Below, in pieces: positions 35,270 to 44,966 of a stretch of DNA of 64,000 bases. The stretch is from Chryseobacterium flavum (lineage in GTDB: Bacteria; Bacteroidota; Bacteroidia; Flavobacteriales; Weeksellaceae). Location: NCBI RefSeq assembly GCF_003385595.1, contig NZ_QNUE01000008.1, positions 1 through 64,000 of the forward strand, given 5' to 3'. The notes beneath the pieces are model-generated. The model was given only the letters and a program-made list of their open reading frames with translations. It was not told where the DNA came from and did no database searches. The translations under genes were made by a program, and so were the position numbers. Each line of letters begins with the position of its first letter. Position 1 is the first letter of the stretch.

Positions 35270-37282
35270 TTATTTGTAACTTCTAGTTTTAACCTCGATG
35301 TTGTCATATATCAGCTCTTCTTTATGCAGAATCTCATTGTTGATATCTGCTCCCTGATATTCCCAAGCTCCGACGTATTTGTAATTAACGTCATCTCTTT
35401 CCGCTTCTCCATCCGGAGTTGAATGGTCTTCACGGAAGTGTCCTCCACAAGACTCATTTCTATGCAGGGCATCGATGGCCATTAGTTGTCCCAATTCAAG
35501 GAAGTCTGCTACTCTGAATGCTTTTTCAAGCTCAGTATTCATTCCTTCTCCTTCGCCAGGAACTTTTACGTTCTTCCAGAAGTCATTTCTTACTTCTTCT
35601 ATTTCTTTGATCGCTTCTTTCAGCCCTTCAGGAGTTCTTCCCATTCCTACTTTATTCCACATAATGTGTCCTAACCTCTTATGGAAATGATCTACAGAAT
35701 GAGTTCCTTTATTATTCAGGAAGAAATCAATCTTTTCTTTAATCCCTTTTTCAGCTTCATCAAACGCTCCGGAATTTGTAGGAATAGCACCAGTTCTGAT
35801 GTCTGCAGAAAGATAATCTGCTATTGTATAAGGCAGTACAAAATATCCGTCAGCAAGACCCTGCATCAGTGCAGAAGCCCCCAACCTGTTTGCTCCGTGA
35901 TCAGAGAAGTTTGCTTCACCAATTACAAAACACCCAGGAATTGTAGACTGAAGGTTATAATCTACCCAAACACCTCCCATAGTATAGTGAACTGCAGGAT
36001 AAATCTTCATCGGAGTTTTGTAAGGATCATCCGCTGTAATTTTCTCGTACATCACAAACAGGTTCCCGTATTTCTCCTCAACCCACTTCTTACCAAGATC
36101 ATAGATTTGCTGCTCTGTAGGATTATGAATATGTTTTTCAATAGCTGCTTCTTTACCTTTCTTCATAATCTCCGTGGAGAAATCAAGGTAAACACCTTCC
36201 TTCGTATCATTATTCTCAATTCCAAATCCTGCATCACATCTTTCCTTAGCGGCTCTTGAAGCAACATCTCGAGGTACAAGGTTACCGAATGCAGGGTATC
36301 TTCTTTCAAGATAATAATCTCTATCTTCTTCTTTAATATTTTCCGGTCTTAGTTTACCTTCTCTGATGGCTACTGAATCTTCAATCTTTTTAGGAACCCA
36401 GATTCTTCCTGAGTTTCTCAGTGACTCAGACATCAAAGTAAGCTTAGACTGCTGTGTTCCGTGTACAGGAATACAAGTCGGGTGAATCTGCACATAACAA
36501 GGGTTCGCAAAGAAAGCACCTTTCTTATGAATTTTCCATGCAGCAGAAACGTTTGATCCCATTGCATTGGTAGAAAGGAAATATACATTTCCATATCCTC
36601 CGGACGCAATTACGACAGCATGAGCTGAATGTCTTTCAATCTCTCCCGTTACTAGGTTTCTTGCAATAATCCCTCTTGCCTTTCCGTCAACAATTACAAG
36701 GTCCATCATTTCGTGACGGTTGTACATTTTGATTCTTCCTTTACCGATCTGACGGCTCATGGCAGAATATGCACCTAATAACAGCTGCTGGCCGGTTTGT
36801 CCTTTTGCATAGAATGTTCTTTTTACCTGAACCCCACCAAATGAACGGTTATCTAATTGTCCTCCATATTCTCTTCCGAAAGGAACACCTTGTGCCACGC
36901 ACTGGTCAATGATATTTGCAGAAACTTCCGCTAATCTGTAAACATTGGCTTCTCTTGCTCTATAATCACCACCTTTTATAGTATCATAGAATAATCTGTA
37001 CGTAGAGTCACCGTCACCCTGATAATTTTTAGCGGCGTTAATCCCCCCCTGAGCAGCAATAGAGTGTGCTCTTCTTGGAGAATCCTGATAGCAGAATGCT
37101 TTTACATTGTACCCCTGTTCCGCTAAAGTAGCAGCAGCAGAACCTCCTGCCAAACCTGTACCTACAACAATAATATCAATCTTATCTCTGTTGTTTGGTG
37201 CAACAAGGTTCATATGGTCTTTATGATTTTTCCATTTATCCTTTAAAGGACCTGCAGGAATTTTTGAATCTAATTTACTCAT
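35270..37282 (-). CDS. sdhA: Succinate dehydrogenase flavoprotein subunit
   Basis: SdhA oxidises succinate to fumarate (or the reverse) with covalently bound FAD, at the cytoplasmic face of the inner membrane. The 670-aa protein has the FAD-binding [19 protein letters not shown], the flavinylation His73 in [10 protein letters not shown], the substrate-binding HPTCIP and the active-site [14 protein letters not shown] region. Length and motifs fit the epsilon/Bacteroidota type-B flavoprotein. It lies 15 bp after sdhC in one operon. Confidence 0.98.
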   Translation of the reverse strand: MSKLDSKIPAGPLKDKWKNHKDHMNLVAPNNRDKIDIIVVGTGLAGGSAAATLAEQGYNVKAFCYQDSPRRAHSIAAQGGINAAKNYQGDGDSTYRLFYDTIKGGDYRAREANVYRLAEVSANIIDQCVAQGVPFGREYGGQLDNRSFGGVQVKRTFYAKGQTGQQLLLGAYSAMSRQIGKGRIKMYNRHEMMDLVIVDGKARGIIARNLVTGEIERHSAHAVVIASGGYGNVYFLSTNAMGSNVSAAWKIHKKGAFFANPCYVQIHPTCIPVHGTQQSKLTLMSESLRNSGRIWVPKKIEDSVAIREGKLRPENIKEEDRDYYLERRYPAFGNLVPRDVASRAAKERCDAGFGIENNDTKEGVYLDFSTEIMKKGKEAAIEKHIHNPTEQQIYDLGKKWVEEKYGNLFVMYEKITADDPYKTPMKIYPAVHYTMGGVWVDYNLQSTIPGCFVIGEANFSDHGANRLGASALMQGLADGYFVLPYTIADYLSADIRTGAIPTNSGAFDEAEKGIKEKIDFFLNNKGTHSVDHFHKRLGHIMWNKVGMGRTPEGLKEAIKEIEEVRNDFWKNVKVPGEGEGMNTELEKAFRVADFLELGQLMAIDALHRNESCGGHFREDHSTPDGEAERDDVNYKYVGAWEYQGADINNEILHKEELIYDNIEVKTRSYK

Positions 37283-37297
37283 ATTTGTATATTGATA

Positions 37298-37960
37298 TTA
37301 TTGAGTTACAAAGTGAAAAATTGCGATAAAAACAAAACCGGCAGGAATAAGGATTGAATACCATTTTCCAAAAGCCTTGATTACCGGAGTATATTTTGGG
37401 TGTCTGGCACCGATTGACTGGAATGAAGACTGAAAACCGTGAGCCAAATGCAGTCCTAATAAAACAAAAGAAACCACATATAAAACCACTCTCCAGAGAT
37501 CAGCAAACTTTTCATGAAGCTCCGGCCAGAAACGTTCTGCATCGGGAGCAATGCCTTCTAGATACTTGTAGTTCATTTCATGGAACCAGAAATCATACAA
37601 GTGTAACGCCAGAAAAGCTAGAACTACAGCCCCGGAAATAATCATATTTCTGGACATCCATGAAGAATTAGCAGAAGCGTTGTTTGCAGCGTACTTTACA
37701 GGACGTGCTTTGTTATTCTTAATTTCAAGTATAAATCCCATTACAAAATGGAAAATCACTGCAAAACCAAGAATAGGCTGCATTAAGAACTGCACAAAAG
37801 GATTATAGCCCATAAAATCAGATGCTGTATTGAACGCATCCTTATTCAGAACTGATAACAAATTGGTTGTCAAATGCAGTATAAGAAAAATCAGCAAAAA
37901 CATAGCTGATAATGCCATAGCGTATTTTCTACCTATCGTAGAACTCGTTAAACCTGCCAT
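37298..37960 (-). CDS. sdhC: Succinate dehydrogenase cytochrome b subunit (type B, diheme)
   Basis: This 220-aa integral membrane protein has five hydrophobic segments and several His at positions suited to haem ligation (LFLILHLTTNL, FHFVMGF, FLALHLYDFWFHE, LLGLHLAHGFQS, FIAIFHFVTQ). It anchors SdhAB and reduces menaquinone. It matches the single large cytochrome b subunit of type-B complexes, so no SdhD is expected. It is the first gene of the operon and has a -7 box and a CRP/FNR-like palindrome upstream. Confidence 0.95.
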   Translation of the reverse strand: MAGLTSSTIGRKYAMALSAMFLLIFLILHLTTNLLSVLNKDAFNTASDFMGYNPFVQFLMQPILGFAVIFHFVMGFILEIKNNKARPVKYAANNASANSSWMSRNMIISGAVVLAFLALHLYDFWFHEMNYKYLEGIAPDAERFWPELHEKFADLWRVVLYVVSFVLLGLHLAHGFQSSFQSIGARHPKYTPVIKAFGKWYSILIPAGFVFIAIFHFVTQ

Positions 37961-37983
37961 ATAAGTTTAAATTTGAATTTCCA

Positions 37984-37991
37984 CAAAATTA
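37984..37991 (-). promoter_or_regulatory. -7 box of sdhCAB
   Basis: TAATTTTG on the minus strand matches TAnnTTTG, 23 nt before the sdhC ATG. There is no TTG at the usual -33 distance, which fits an activator-dependent promoter. Confidence 0.65.
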
Positions 37992-38013
37992 AGAAATGTT
38001 AACAATATCGAAA

Positions 38014-38029
38014 AGTGAGAAATCTCACA
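38014..38029. promoter_or_regulatory. CRP/FNR-like palindromic operator upstream of sdhC
   Basis: AGTGAGAAATCTCACA is a GTGAGA/TCTCAC inverted repeat that fits TGTGA-N6-TCACA with one mismatch. Its centre is about 42 nt upstream of the start point predicted from the -7 box, the classic class II activator position. Confidence 0.5.
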
Positions 38030-38105
38030 ATTAGCCAGTTTGTAATCTTTCTAAATAAGACTTAAAACGTTATAAATAAAGGAAAAATAAAAATGAAGTT
38101 AAAGG

Positions 38106-39878
38106 TTATTTCAAGTCATAAACCTGTTCCTGAAACACTATTTTTCGTACTGAAGACGAATAGGTTTTTATCTCATAATCGCTTATCCTTCTTGATGAAC
38201 AGTAAGGATTAATAACATAACGGGTAATCTTTTTCTGTTCAGCTTTTTCAGGAACCCAGAAACATACTTTATTCCCTTTTTTAACCAATAAAACCTGATC
38301 TTTATTAAAGTGATGAAAAACAACCTCATCTTTTTGATTTTCAATAATATCAGATCCTATTCTAACGATTAAAAACAAGACTACAGATATTAGCAATTCC
38401 ATAAAATTCTTAAAATTAATACTTAGAATAAAAGATCTGAAAAGATATACTACCCCCAGTATTGTTACAACTTCTGGCAGATTCATTGGGATATTTTCAA
38501 AAAACAGCATATCTACTTTGCCAAACCAATGGATTGTTTTTAATAAAAACTGAATTGTTGTATCATATATTGTATAAATATATTCCAGGTTGGTTTGAAA
38601 AGCAGCAAGAATCGTCACCAAAAAGGAAAATACAATAATTATTTCCGAAAAAGGAACAATAACAAAATTAGCAATCACTGAGATGAAAGAAAACTGGTGA
38701 AAATAATACAAAACCACAGGAAGTGTAGCCAGTTGTGCTGAAACTGAAATGGTAATGGTATTAAATATCAGTTTTTTAAGATAATGATCCTGTCTCGGAA
38801 AAAGCTTTAACAGAGGTTGATTCAACCAGAAAATTCCCAAAACAGCTAAAAAACTGAGTTGAAATCCTACATCAAAAAGCTGATGCGTATCAAAAAATAA
38901 AATAATAAGTGCTGACAAAGCAAGGGAATGCAGCAGATCCGGTTTTCTCTGCAACATAATATAAATGAAATAAACACTCAGCATGATACAAGACCTTAAA
39001 ACTGAATTTCCAAAACCTATAAACATTGCAAAAAACCATATAAATACAAGACTTACAATGATTGCATACTTTCTTAAATCCAAATGAATAAAACGTACCA
39101 GCAAAAAGTAAAACATTCCGAAAATGACCATAATATGAGTACCTGAAATAGCCAGCAAATGAACAAGACCGGTTTTGTTAAAATCTTCCAATACCCCCAT
39201 GTCAATTTCTGTTCTGTCAGCCAATATAATGCCTTTTAAAAAAGCCTTCGTTCCTTCTGACATCCTGGTATTATCAATATTTTGTAAAACTTCAAGTCTT
39301 TGCTGCCTGATTACATCCCCAAAACTCAGATTCGGTTTATCTGCATGTGAAAGATCACCGGAAAGATAACATTGATACTCAATATTTTTACGCCTCAGAT
39401 ATCCGGCATAATCAAACTGGAAATCATACTTCGGAGGTTTTACCTGTACAATATTAGCCCGGGCCTTATAATAATGTTTAAAATCAGCCTCAATACTGTT
39501 TCTCGGGATATAAATGATGGCGTGAAAACTTTTATTTCCGGCTTGAACGGCTCCCTCATATTTCCTGTATTTCTCCGTCGAATTTAATTGCTGAGAAACA
39601 CTAAAAACGATATCCTGCTTTTCTTTTAAATCTATTCCATAATCAGGAGAAAAAGTATTGAAAAAATGAAAAATAATTCCTAGACAAAAAAATAATATGC
39701 CCAATAAGTAAGGCTTCACTTTACTCAAAAAATAAGAATGCAGAAACAGGGAAATTAAAATTCCAGCACAACTTATAATTGTAAAATAAATAAAAGTATT
39801 TTCCAATAAATATCTATCCTGAAGAAATATTCCAAGGATAAAACATACTGTTAAAATAAAAAGTGGCTGTCTGTTCAA
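38106..39878 (-). CDS. ComEC/Rec2-family membrane protein
   Basis: ComEC forms the inner-membrane channel for single-stranded DNA uptake in competence. The 590-aa protein has an N-terminal DUF4131-type region with two or three membrane segments and a soluble part, then the competence domain with the hallmark HLLAISGTHIMVIFGMFYFLL and at least six further helices. The C-terminal metallo-beta-lactamase domain found in long ComEC proteins is absent, as is common in Bacteroidota. No ATG is available near the N-terminus; the TTG at 39878 (MNRQPLFILTVCF) is the likely start. Whether the organism is naturally competent cannot be told from this gene. Confidence 0.87.
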   Translation of the reverse strand: MNRQPLFILTVCFILGIFLQDRYLLENTFIYFTIISCAGILISLFLHSYFLSKVKPYLLGILFFCLGIIFHFFNTFSPDYGIDLKEKQDIVFSVSQQLNSTEKYRKYEGAVQAGNKSFHAIIYIPRNSIEADFKHYYKARANIVQVKPPKYDFQFDYAGYLRRKNIEYQCYLSGDLSHADKPNLSFGDVIRQQRLEVLQNIDNTRMSEGTKAFLKGIILADRTEIDMGVLEDFNKTGLVHLLAISGTHIMVIFGMFYFLLVRFIHLDLRKYAIIVSLVFIWFFAMFIGFGNSVLRSCIMLSVYFIYIMLQRKPDLLHSLALSALIILFFDTHQLFDVGFQLSFLAVLGIFWLNQPLLKLFPRQDHYLKKLIFNTITISVSAQLATLPVVLYYFHQFSFISVIANFVIVPFSEIIIVFSFLVTILAAFQTNLEYIYTIYDTTIQFLLKTIHWFGKVDMLFFENIPMNLPEVVTILGVVYLFRSFILSINFKNFMELLISVVLFLIVRIGSDIIENQKDEVVFHHFNKDQVLLVKKGNKVCFWVPEKAEQKKITRYVINPYCSSRRISDYEIKTYSSSVRKIVFQEQVYDLK

Positions 39879-39951
39879 GTTCTCATCAGTTATTTTTCTA
39901 AAATAGGAACTAAAACGGTTATTTATCTACCTCTGTGCTTACCAAATAAAT

Positions 39952-39983
39952 GCCCTGAAAATTCTCAAAGAGATTAACAGGGC
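39952..39983 (-). terminator. Possible terminator of the GH99-like gene
   Basis: GCCCTG and CAGGGC pair around an inner TCTC/GAGA stem. The T-run after it on the minus strand is weak, so efficiency is uncertain. Confidence 0.45.
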
Positions 39984-40024
39984 GCTTGTTTTTTTACTCT
40001 AAAATAATGTTTAAATAAAAAGTT

Positions 40025-41116
40025 TTACTTTTCTTTTAAAAACACATCGGTCAGACGCTTTGTTTCTTTAATATACAGCCAGGGATCTTTTCCATAATCC
40101 TCATAAATAAATTCTCCGGTCCTTTTTGGAATTGCAGGTTCTATCTGCGTTCCTTCATGCCATTCATTAAATGAAGTTATTCCTATAATTTCAGGATTAA
40201 TTTTTATCGCAGCATTAAACATATTTTCGTAATATCTGCCATTATCACGGCTTTTGAAATTAGCTTCATTCCATGGTCTTATCCTTGTATCCGAATATCC
40301 GGGTCCAACACAAGGTATGAAAATCATGTGATGATCCTTTGCATATTTAGCAAGAAAATTCCAGTTAGAAGTTGTACTTCCAAAGACAAAACCTTCACTG
40401 GCAAAATATGTGTAAAAGCCATCAAATCCAGACTTATCAAAGAAGACACTGTCATTTTGATCTACCCACAATCCTATATAGAATGCATCCAGATCTGTAT
40501 TACGTACCGTTTTTTGACCACTCACGGAAAGCATTTCCGACCATTCTTCAGGAGAGATCTTATAACTGTCATACACATAATACAGAGGTTTTCCATCCTT
40601 CTTGTAAAAAGCCGGATGATGAGAATATGTTTTAATAAGATAGGAAAGCTGTTCCTTAAGTTCAGTAATTGTTTTATAAAACGGTTCTATATGAAATGCT
40701 ATTTTCAGATCATACCGGTTAGCAATATCCAGATATTTAATCATGCTTTTATCTGTGAAAGAATCTTTTCCCAGCCAACTTACAACAACGACCCCTACTC
40801 CTGATTCTTTGATCATTTTCATATGTTTCTCAATGATCTTCCTGTCATTAGAGCTGTAATTACCCAGAGCAGGATAAAAATTAGCACCTATGTCATCGCC
40901 TCCTTTGTAATGGCCGAGATTATTCCATTTTGGATTATTCCAATGAGGGATGATTTCATGGTTCCAATGTTGAAGGCTTCCATCAACAGCCTGATTTCCA
41001 TACCAGCCATAATAGAATATCTGAACTTTATCTCTTGAGTTATTCTTCTGAGCAAAGCTATTTGAAAAGGAAAAAAGACTTAGGACAAGCAGCAGAAAGT
41101 TTTTTAAATAATTCAT
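40025..41116 (-). CDS. Secreted glycoside hydrolase family 99-like protein
   Basis: A signal peptide (NFLLLVLSLFSFSNSFAQ) precedes a TIM-barrel-like domain. It has the features of GH99 endo-alpha-1,2-mannosidase-type enzymes: FYYGWYGN near the start, SGVGVVVVSWLG, HPAFYKKDGKPLYYVYDSY and the TSFNEWHEGTQIEP motif carrying candidate acidic catalytic residues. The 363-aa length is normal. GH99 enzymes cut alpha-mannosides in glycans or yeast mannan. No TonB/SusD-type uptake genes or other glycosidases lie beside it, so the substrate remains open. It is on the same strand as lpxB, 39 bp after that gene. Confidence 0.85.
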   Translation of the reverse strand: MNYLKNFLLLVLSLFSFSNSFAQKNNSRDKVQIFYYGWYGNQAVDGSLQHWNHEIIPHWNNPKWNNLGHYKGGDDIGANFYPALGNYSSNDRKIIEKHMKMIKESGVGVVVVSWLGKDSFTDKSMIKYLDIANRYDLKIAFHIEPFYKTITELKEQLSYLIKTYSHHPAFYKKDGKPLYYVYDSYKISPEEWSEMLSVSGQKTVRNTDLDAFYIGLWVDQNDSVFFDKSGFDGFYTYFASEGFVFGSTTSNWNFLAKYAKDHHMIFIPCVGPGYSDTRIRPWNEANFKSRDNGRYYENMFNAAIKINPEIIGITSFNEWHEGTQIEPAIPKRTGEFIYEDYGKDPWLYIKETKRLTDVFLKEK

Positions 41117-41155
41117 TCCAGTAACAATTTGTACTTCTTATAAAATTTTAATTTT

Positions 41156-42259
41156 TCATACTTTTAAAATTACCCGGGCTGCATGATCACTCGCTCCTTT
41201 ACCTCCTAACTTCTCTCTTAAAAGGGCATAATCATTCAGTACCTGTTTTCTCTTCTCCCCTTCCAGAATTTTATTAAGTTCATCAACAAGATTTTTAGTA
41301 TTGAGATCATTTTGAATCAGCTCTTTTACAACTTCCCTATCCATGATCAGGTTCACTAGGGAAATGTAGTTAATGTTTTTTACAAGCCTTTTCGCTATTG
41401 CATAGGAAATTTTACTTCCCCGGTAACAGACAACCTCCGGAATATTTAATAAAGCAGTTTCAAGTGTTGCTGTTCCCGAAGTAACAAGGGCTGCTTTTGA
41501 ACACCGCAGCAGATCGTAAGTCATATTAGATACAAAATGTACATTATCATCTACATATCTTTGATAAAATTCTTTGGGAAGACTTGGAGCTCCGGCTATT
41601 ACAAATTGATAGTTTTTGAAATAAGGCCTCACGGAAAGCATCATTTCAAGCATCTTCTCAACTTCTTGTTTTCTGGACCCCGGAAGGAGTGCAATAATTT
41701 CCTTTTCGTTCAGTCCGTTTTCTGTCTTAAACTGGTCAATATTAATTTCTTTCAGATCAGAAATAGCATCCAATAACGGATGTCCTACAAAATGAGAGTG
41801 GACTCCATGTTTACGGTAAAAATCTTCTTCAAACGGAAGAATGACCATCATTTCATCAACATATTTTTTAATGATCTCTACCCGTCCTTCTTTCCACGCC
41901 CAAAGCTGTGGGGAAATATAATAGATTACCTTAATCCCTAATTCTTTGGCAAATCTGGCAATTCTTAAATTAAACCCCGGATAGTCAATCAGTATTAAAA
42001 TATCAGGCCTGTTCTTTTTTATGTCTTCTTTACAGAATGCTATATTGTTCAGAATTGTTCTCAGGTTCATCACAACTTCAAGAAACCCCATAAAGGCCAG
42101 ATCCCGATAATGTTTTACCAGCACTCCGCCCTGGGCTTTCATCAGATCGCCGCCCCAAAATCTAAACTCTGCATGGGAGTCCTGTTGTTTTAAGGATTTC
42201 ATTAAATTGCTTCCATGCAGATCACCGGAAGCCTCTCCCGCAATAATATAATATTTCAT
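41156..42259 (-). CDS. lpxB: Lipid-A-disaccharide synthase
   Basis: LpxB joins UDP-2,3-diacylglucosamine and lipid X to form the lipid A disaccharide at the inner membrane. The 367-aa protein starts MKYYIIAGEASGDLHGSNLM and has RFWGGDLMKAQG, DYPGFNLRIARFAKELG, YYISPQLWAWKEGR and FVGHPLLDAI followed by LLPGSRKQEV, all characteristic of the GT-B enzyme. It is the first gene of a two-gene minus-strand run with the GH99-like gene. Confidence 0.97.
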   Translation of the reverse strand: MKYYIIAGEASGDLHGSNLMKSLKQQDSHAEFRFWGGDLMKAQGGVLVKHYRDLAFMGFLEVVMNLRTILNNIAFCKEDIKKNRPDILILIDYPGFNLRIARFAKELGIKVIYYISPQLWAWKEGRVEIIKKYVDEMMVILPFEEDFYRKHGVHSHFVGHPLLDAISDLKEINIDQFKTENGLNEKEIIALLPGSRKQEVEKMLEMMLSVRPYFKNYQFVIAGAPSLPKEFYQRYVDDNVHFVSNMTYDLLRCSKAALVTSGTATLETALLNIPEVVCYRGSKISYAIAKRLVKNINYISLVNLIMDREVVKELIQNDLNTKNLVDELNKILEGEKRKQVLNDYALLREKLGGKGASDHAARVILKV

Positions 42260-42398
42260 TTCTTCCGAAATCTTTATTTGTTTTTATGACCATCAGAAAC
42301 ACATTATAATTATGGGAGGTTTCTATGGTAAGGATAGAGAACAAATTAAAATGTATATTGATCTTAATTTGTAAATTTGTTCAAAGATAACGATAAAA

Positions 42399-42908
42399 AT
42401 GTCAGAAGAATTTGAAATCCGAAATAAAGTTGCAGAAAGCGGCCTTATAAATTTTGACCTTACGACCTTACTCCCAAAAGGAGAAAGAAAGGGTATTGAT
42501 CTTAAAGATTTTCTTTTTCAGGAAATGATCCTGAAAGAAAAAGATTTTCGTGAAAAAGTAGAGGCTATTAATGTTGAAGAATACAAGGATGCATACATCT
42601 ATATCTACAATTCCGTAGATACAATTATTCCACTTTGGGCTTATTTTGTACTGACTGCAAAGCTTACAGATGTGGCTAAAAAAATCGTTTTCGGTGATCG
42701 TGAGGACCTGGAGATTATTCTTATGCATAATGCTATTCAGACCTATGACTTTGAGGAAATGAGAGGCAAAAGAGTTTTGGTAAAAGGGTGTTCAGATAAA
42801 GAAATTCCGGAAAATGCTTATATCGAACTGGTCGAACAATTAAAGCCTGTTGTAAAATCATTGATGTTCGGAGAAGCCTGTTCAAATGTTCCTATTGTAA
42901 AGAACTAG
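42399..42908 (+). CDS. DUF2480 family protein
   Basis: This 169-aa cytosolic protein matches the Bacteroidota-specific DUF2480 family, with the pattern GLINFDLTTLLPKGERKGIDLKDFLF near the N-terminus and YIYNSVDTIIPLWAYFVLTAKL in the middle. The C-terminal GCSDKEIPENAYIELVEQLKPVVKSLMFGEACSNVPI segment is also typical. The function is unknown. It has no signal or membrane segment. The next gene starts after its stop codon with one base between, so translation is probably coupled. Confidence 0.87.
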   Translation: MSEEFEIRNKVAESGLINFDLTTLLPKGERKGIDLKDFLFQEMILKEKDFREKVEAINVEEYKDAYIYIYNSVDTIIPLWAYFVLTAKLTDVAKKIVFGDREDLEIILMHNAIQTYDFEEMRGKRVLVKGCSDKEIPENAYIELVEQLKPVVKSLMFGEACSNVPIVKN

Positions 42909-42909
42909 A

Positions 42910-44169
42910 ATGAATAAATATTTATCCGCAGTTTTTATATTCTTCATTTTCCTGGCCATTTATTATAGCGGAAGCTTTACGAAAATTCCTTTTGCAGATG
43001 CCATTGGCTTTGTACTTCCGGCAGAACAGGGTGATTTTGTGACAACCGCTACCGCTACCACTCATTTTTTATATATTAACACGGTTATTTTCATTAAAAA
43101 TATTTCGGGCGCAAATGCTATTGAAGCCAGCCGGTTTCTGATTATCGTATCAGCATCTCTTACGGTCTCTATAATTTATTGTACAGTACGAAGTATTACC
43201 AAACTTGAATGGGTCTCAATTGTTTCCACATTTATTTTTGGTTTTAGTTTCTCATTCTGGAAAAATGCAGAAATAGTAGAAGTTTACACATACAATTCTC
43301 TATGGCTGAGTTTGTTTTTCTTTTCCGTAGTCAGAAGCTTCGTGGATGATAAGAAAAAATATATTATTTTAAGCGGTGTATTTTTAGGAATTAGCTTTTG
43401 GGTACATATTCAGAATATATTACTCATTCCGGCTTTTATTTTATTCATTTATTATTTCAGAAAGGAAATGAAATATGCGTATACTTCTTTATTATTATTT
43501 CTGCTGATATTTGCCTCCATTACAATCTTAAATATTTTTCAGGGGCTTTCTCTGAGTTCACCCTATACTTCTGAACGGGGATCATGGCTTTCAGATTCGT
43601 TTAAAAAAACGGTGACCCAGTATATCCAGGATCTTATAAAATCCGTAGTATATATCATTTACAACTTTAATATATTTACTGTACCAGGGATTGCAGGAAT
43701 CTATTTTTTATACAGGTCTAACAAAAAAATGTTCCTTGTTTTTTTCATAGGATCTGTATGTATATATGGATTTGCAACCTTTTATGCCGTTACAGACAAT
43801 TACGTTTTCTTTATTCCTTTTAATATGATATTCGCATTATCTGTGGGCTACGGACTGTCCCGGATAAAATATCCTGTAGTAAAAAAAATTTCCTGGATAT
43901 GTCTCTTCATCCCTCTTTTTTATGTATTATCCCTTAAAGTGGTGTCATTTACCGAAAAAGGACAGGATTTTGATCACTACAAAAAATATAAAGGCGGCCT
44001 GGAGTACTATATGCTTCCATGGATGAACAACAATGTCGGCATTCTGGAATTTACGATAGACAAAAAGACAGCCCCTGATCCTATATTCTGGATGACCGAA
44101 GAAGCAGAGAAATATATTGAGCTGCTAAAGAGCAAAGGATTCACAGAGGAGGAAATCAGAAAACTTTAA
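42910..44169 (+). CDS. DUF2723-like polytopic membrane protein (GT-C fold glycosyltransferase-like)
   Basis: The 419-aa protein has about ten hydrophobic helices. An N-terminal periplasmic loop (FADAIGFVLPAEQGDF) and the FWKNAEIVEVYTYNSLWLSLFFF segment resemble DUF2723 and TMEM260-type O-mannosyltransferase-like proteins, members of the GT-C superfamily. Those use a lipid-linked sugar and act from the inner membrane. The acidic residues in the loops are compatible with catalysis, but no activity is proven for this short version. It follows DUF2480 by one base. Confidence 0.75.
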   Translation: MNKYLSAVFIFFIFLAIYYSGSFTKIPFADAIGFVLPAEQGDFVTTATATTHFLYINTVIFIKNISGANAIEASRFLIIVSASLTVSIIYCTVRSITKLEWVSIVSTFIFGFSFSFWKNAEIVEVYTYNSLWLSLFFFSVVRSFVDDKKKYIILSGVFLGISFWVHIQNILLIPAFILFIYYFRKEMKYAYTSLLLFLLIFASITILNIFQGLSLSSPYTSERGSWLSDSFKKTVTQYIQDLIKSVVYIIYNFNIFTVPGIAGIYFLYRSNKKMFLVFFIGSVCIYGFATFYAVTDNYVFFIPFNMIFALSVGYGLSRIKYPVVKKISWICLFIPLFYVLSLKVVSFTEKGQDFDHYKKYKGGLEYYMLPWMNNNVGILEFTIDKKTAPDPIFWMTEEAEKYIELLKSKGFTEEEIRKL

Positions 44170-44193
44170 CAATAATTATGACCGGTAGCCATT

Positions 44194-44221
44194 TTGTGAA
44201 CCATAATTTTTGATAACTTTG
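44194..44221 (+). promoter_or_regulatory. Promoter of the DUF937 gene
   Basis: TTG (44194-44196), a 17-nt spacer and TAACTTTG (44214-44221) form a complete Bacteroidota promoter, 32 nt before the ATG. Confidence 0.75.
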
Positions 44222-44253
44222 AGCTACTTAACACTTTAAAATAAACACAAAAA

Positions 44254-44910
44254 ATGAGTTTAATAGACCTACTTACAGGGAATACGAGCAACCAGGTTGC
44301 TGAACAGGCTGAAAACAAATTTGGAATCAGCAGAAATCAGGTTATTGCCTTACTGGCTGTAGCAACTCCCCTGATCATTTCTTATTTGAGAAATAAATCT
44401 CAGGACGCTAAAGAAGCGGAAGCGTTAAACAATGCTCTGGACAAAGATCATAATGGGAGTATTCTTGATGATGCTTCGCAGGTAGAAGCCAGACAAGCTG
44501 AAGGAGGTTCTATTCTTAATCATATTTTCGGTGGTCAAAAAGGTAATGTGGAAAACCAGCTTTCTCAAAACACCGGAATTTCAATTGATAAAATCGGTCC
44601 TATCCTGGCAATGCTCGCTCCTGTTATCATGGGGTATATAGGACAGCAAAAACAGCAAAATAATGTAGGAGCAGGAGGCTTAGGAGATCTTTTGGGAGGA
44701 ATCCTGGGAAATGCTTCTAACCAGGCACAGGCACAACAATCCAGTCCTTTGAATGACATTTTGGGAAGTGTTTTGGGAGGAGGCCAGTCTCAGTCATCAG
44801 GAAATCCTTTGAATGATATTTTGGGAAGCGTGCTTGGCGGAGGAAATAATAACCAGCAACAACAAGGTGGCCTGGGAAGCATTCTTGGAAATATTCTTGG
44901 AGGAAAATAA
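44254..44910 (+). CDS. DUF937 domain protein with a Gly/Gln-rich repeat tail
   Basis: The first ~130 residues fit DUF937: two similar helical halves (ISRNQVIALLAVATPLIISYL and ISIDKIGPILAMLAPVIMGYI) joined by a DKDHNGSILDD loop that resembles a calcium-binding sequence. The last ~85 residues are low-complexity and carry a near-exact tandem unit, PLNDILGSVLGGG, twice 60 bp apart, followed by related GLGSILGNILGG. The function is unknown. It has its own complete promoter and a terminator shared with the convergent THX gene. Confidence 0.83.
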   Translation: MSLIDLLTGNTSNQVAEQAENKFGISRNQVIALLAVATPLIISYLRNKSQDAKEAEALNNALDKDHNGSILDDASQVEARQAEGGSILNHIFGGQKGNVENQLSQNTGISIDKIGPILAMLAPVIMGYIGQQKQQNNVGAGGLGDLLGGILGNASNQAQAQQSSPLNDILGSVLGGGQSQSSGNPLNDILGSVLGGGNNNQQQQGGLGSILGNILGGK

Positions 44911-44927
44911 TTAGTTTAATTTGTTAT

Positions 44928-44962
44928 AAAAAAAGACCAAGGATTATTCTTTGGTCTTTTTT
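44928..44962. terminator. Bidirectional terminator between DUF937 and THX genes
   Basis: A 10-bp stem (AAAAGACCAA) around a 10-nt loop has T-runs on both strands. Confidence 0.85.
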
Positions 44963-44966
44963 ATTG

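Noticed and set aside
35681..36259. A 192-codon open frame on the plus strand.
   Set aside because: It lies entirely inside sdhA on the opposite strand and its residues match no family; it is an antisense shadow.
40328..40804. A 158-codon plus-strand frame.
   Set aside because: It is antisense to the GH99-like gene, with no domain and no promoter.
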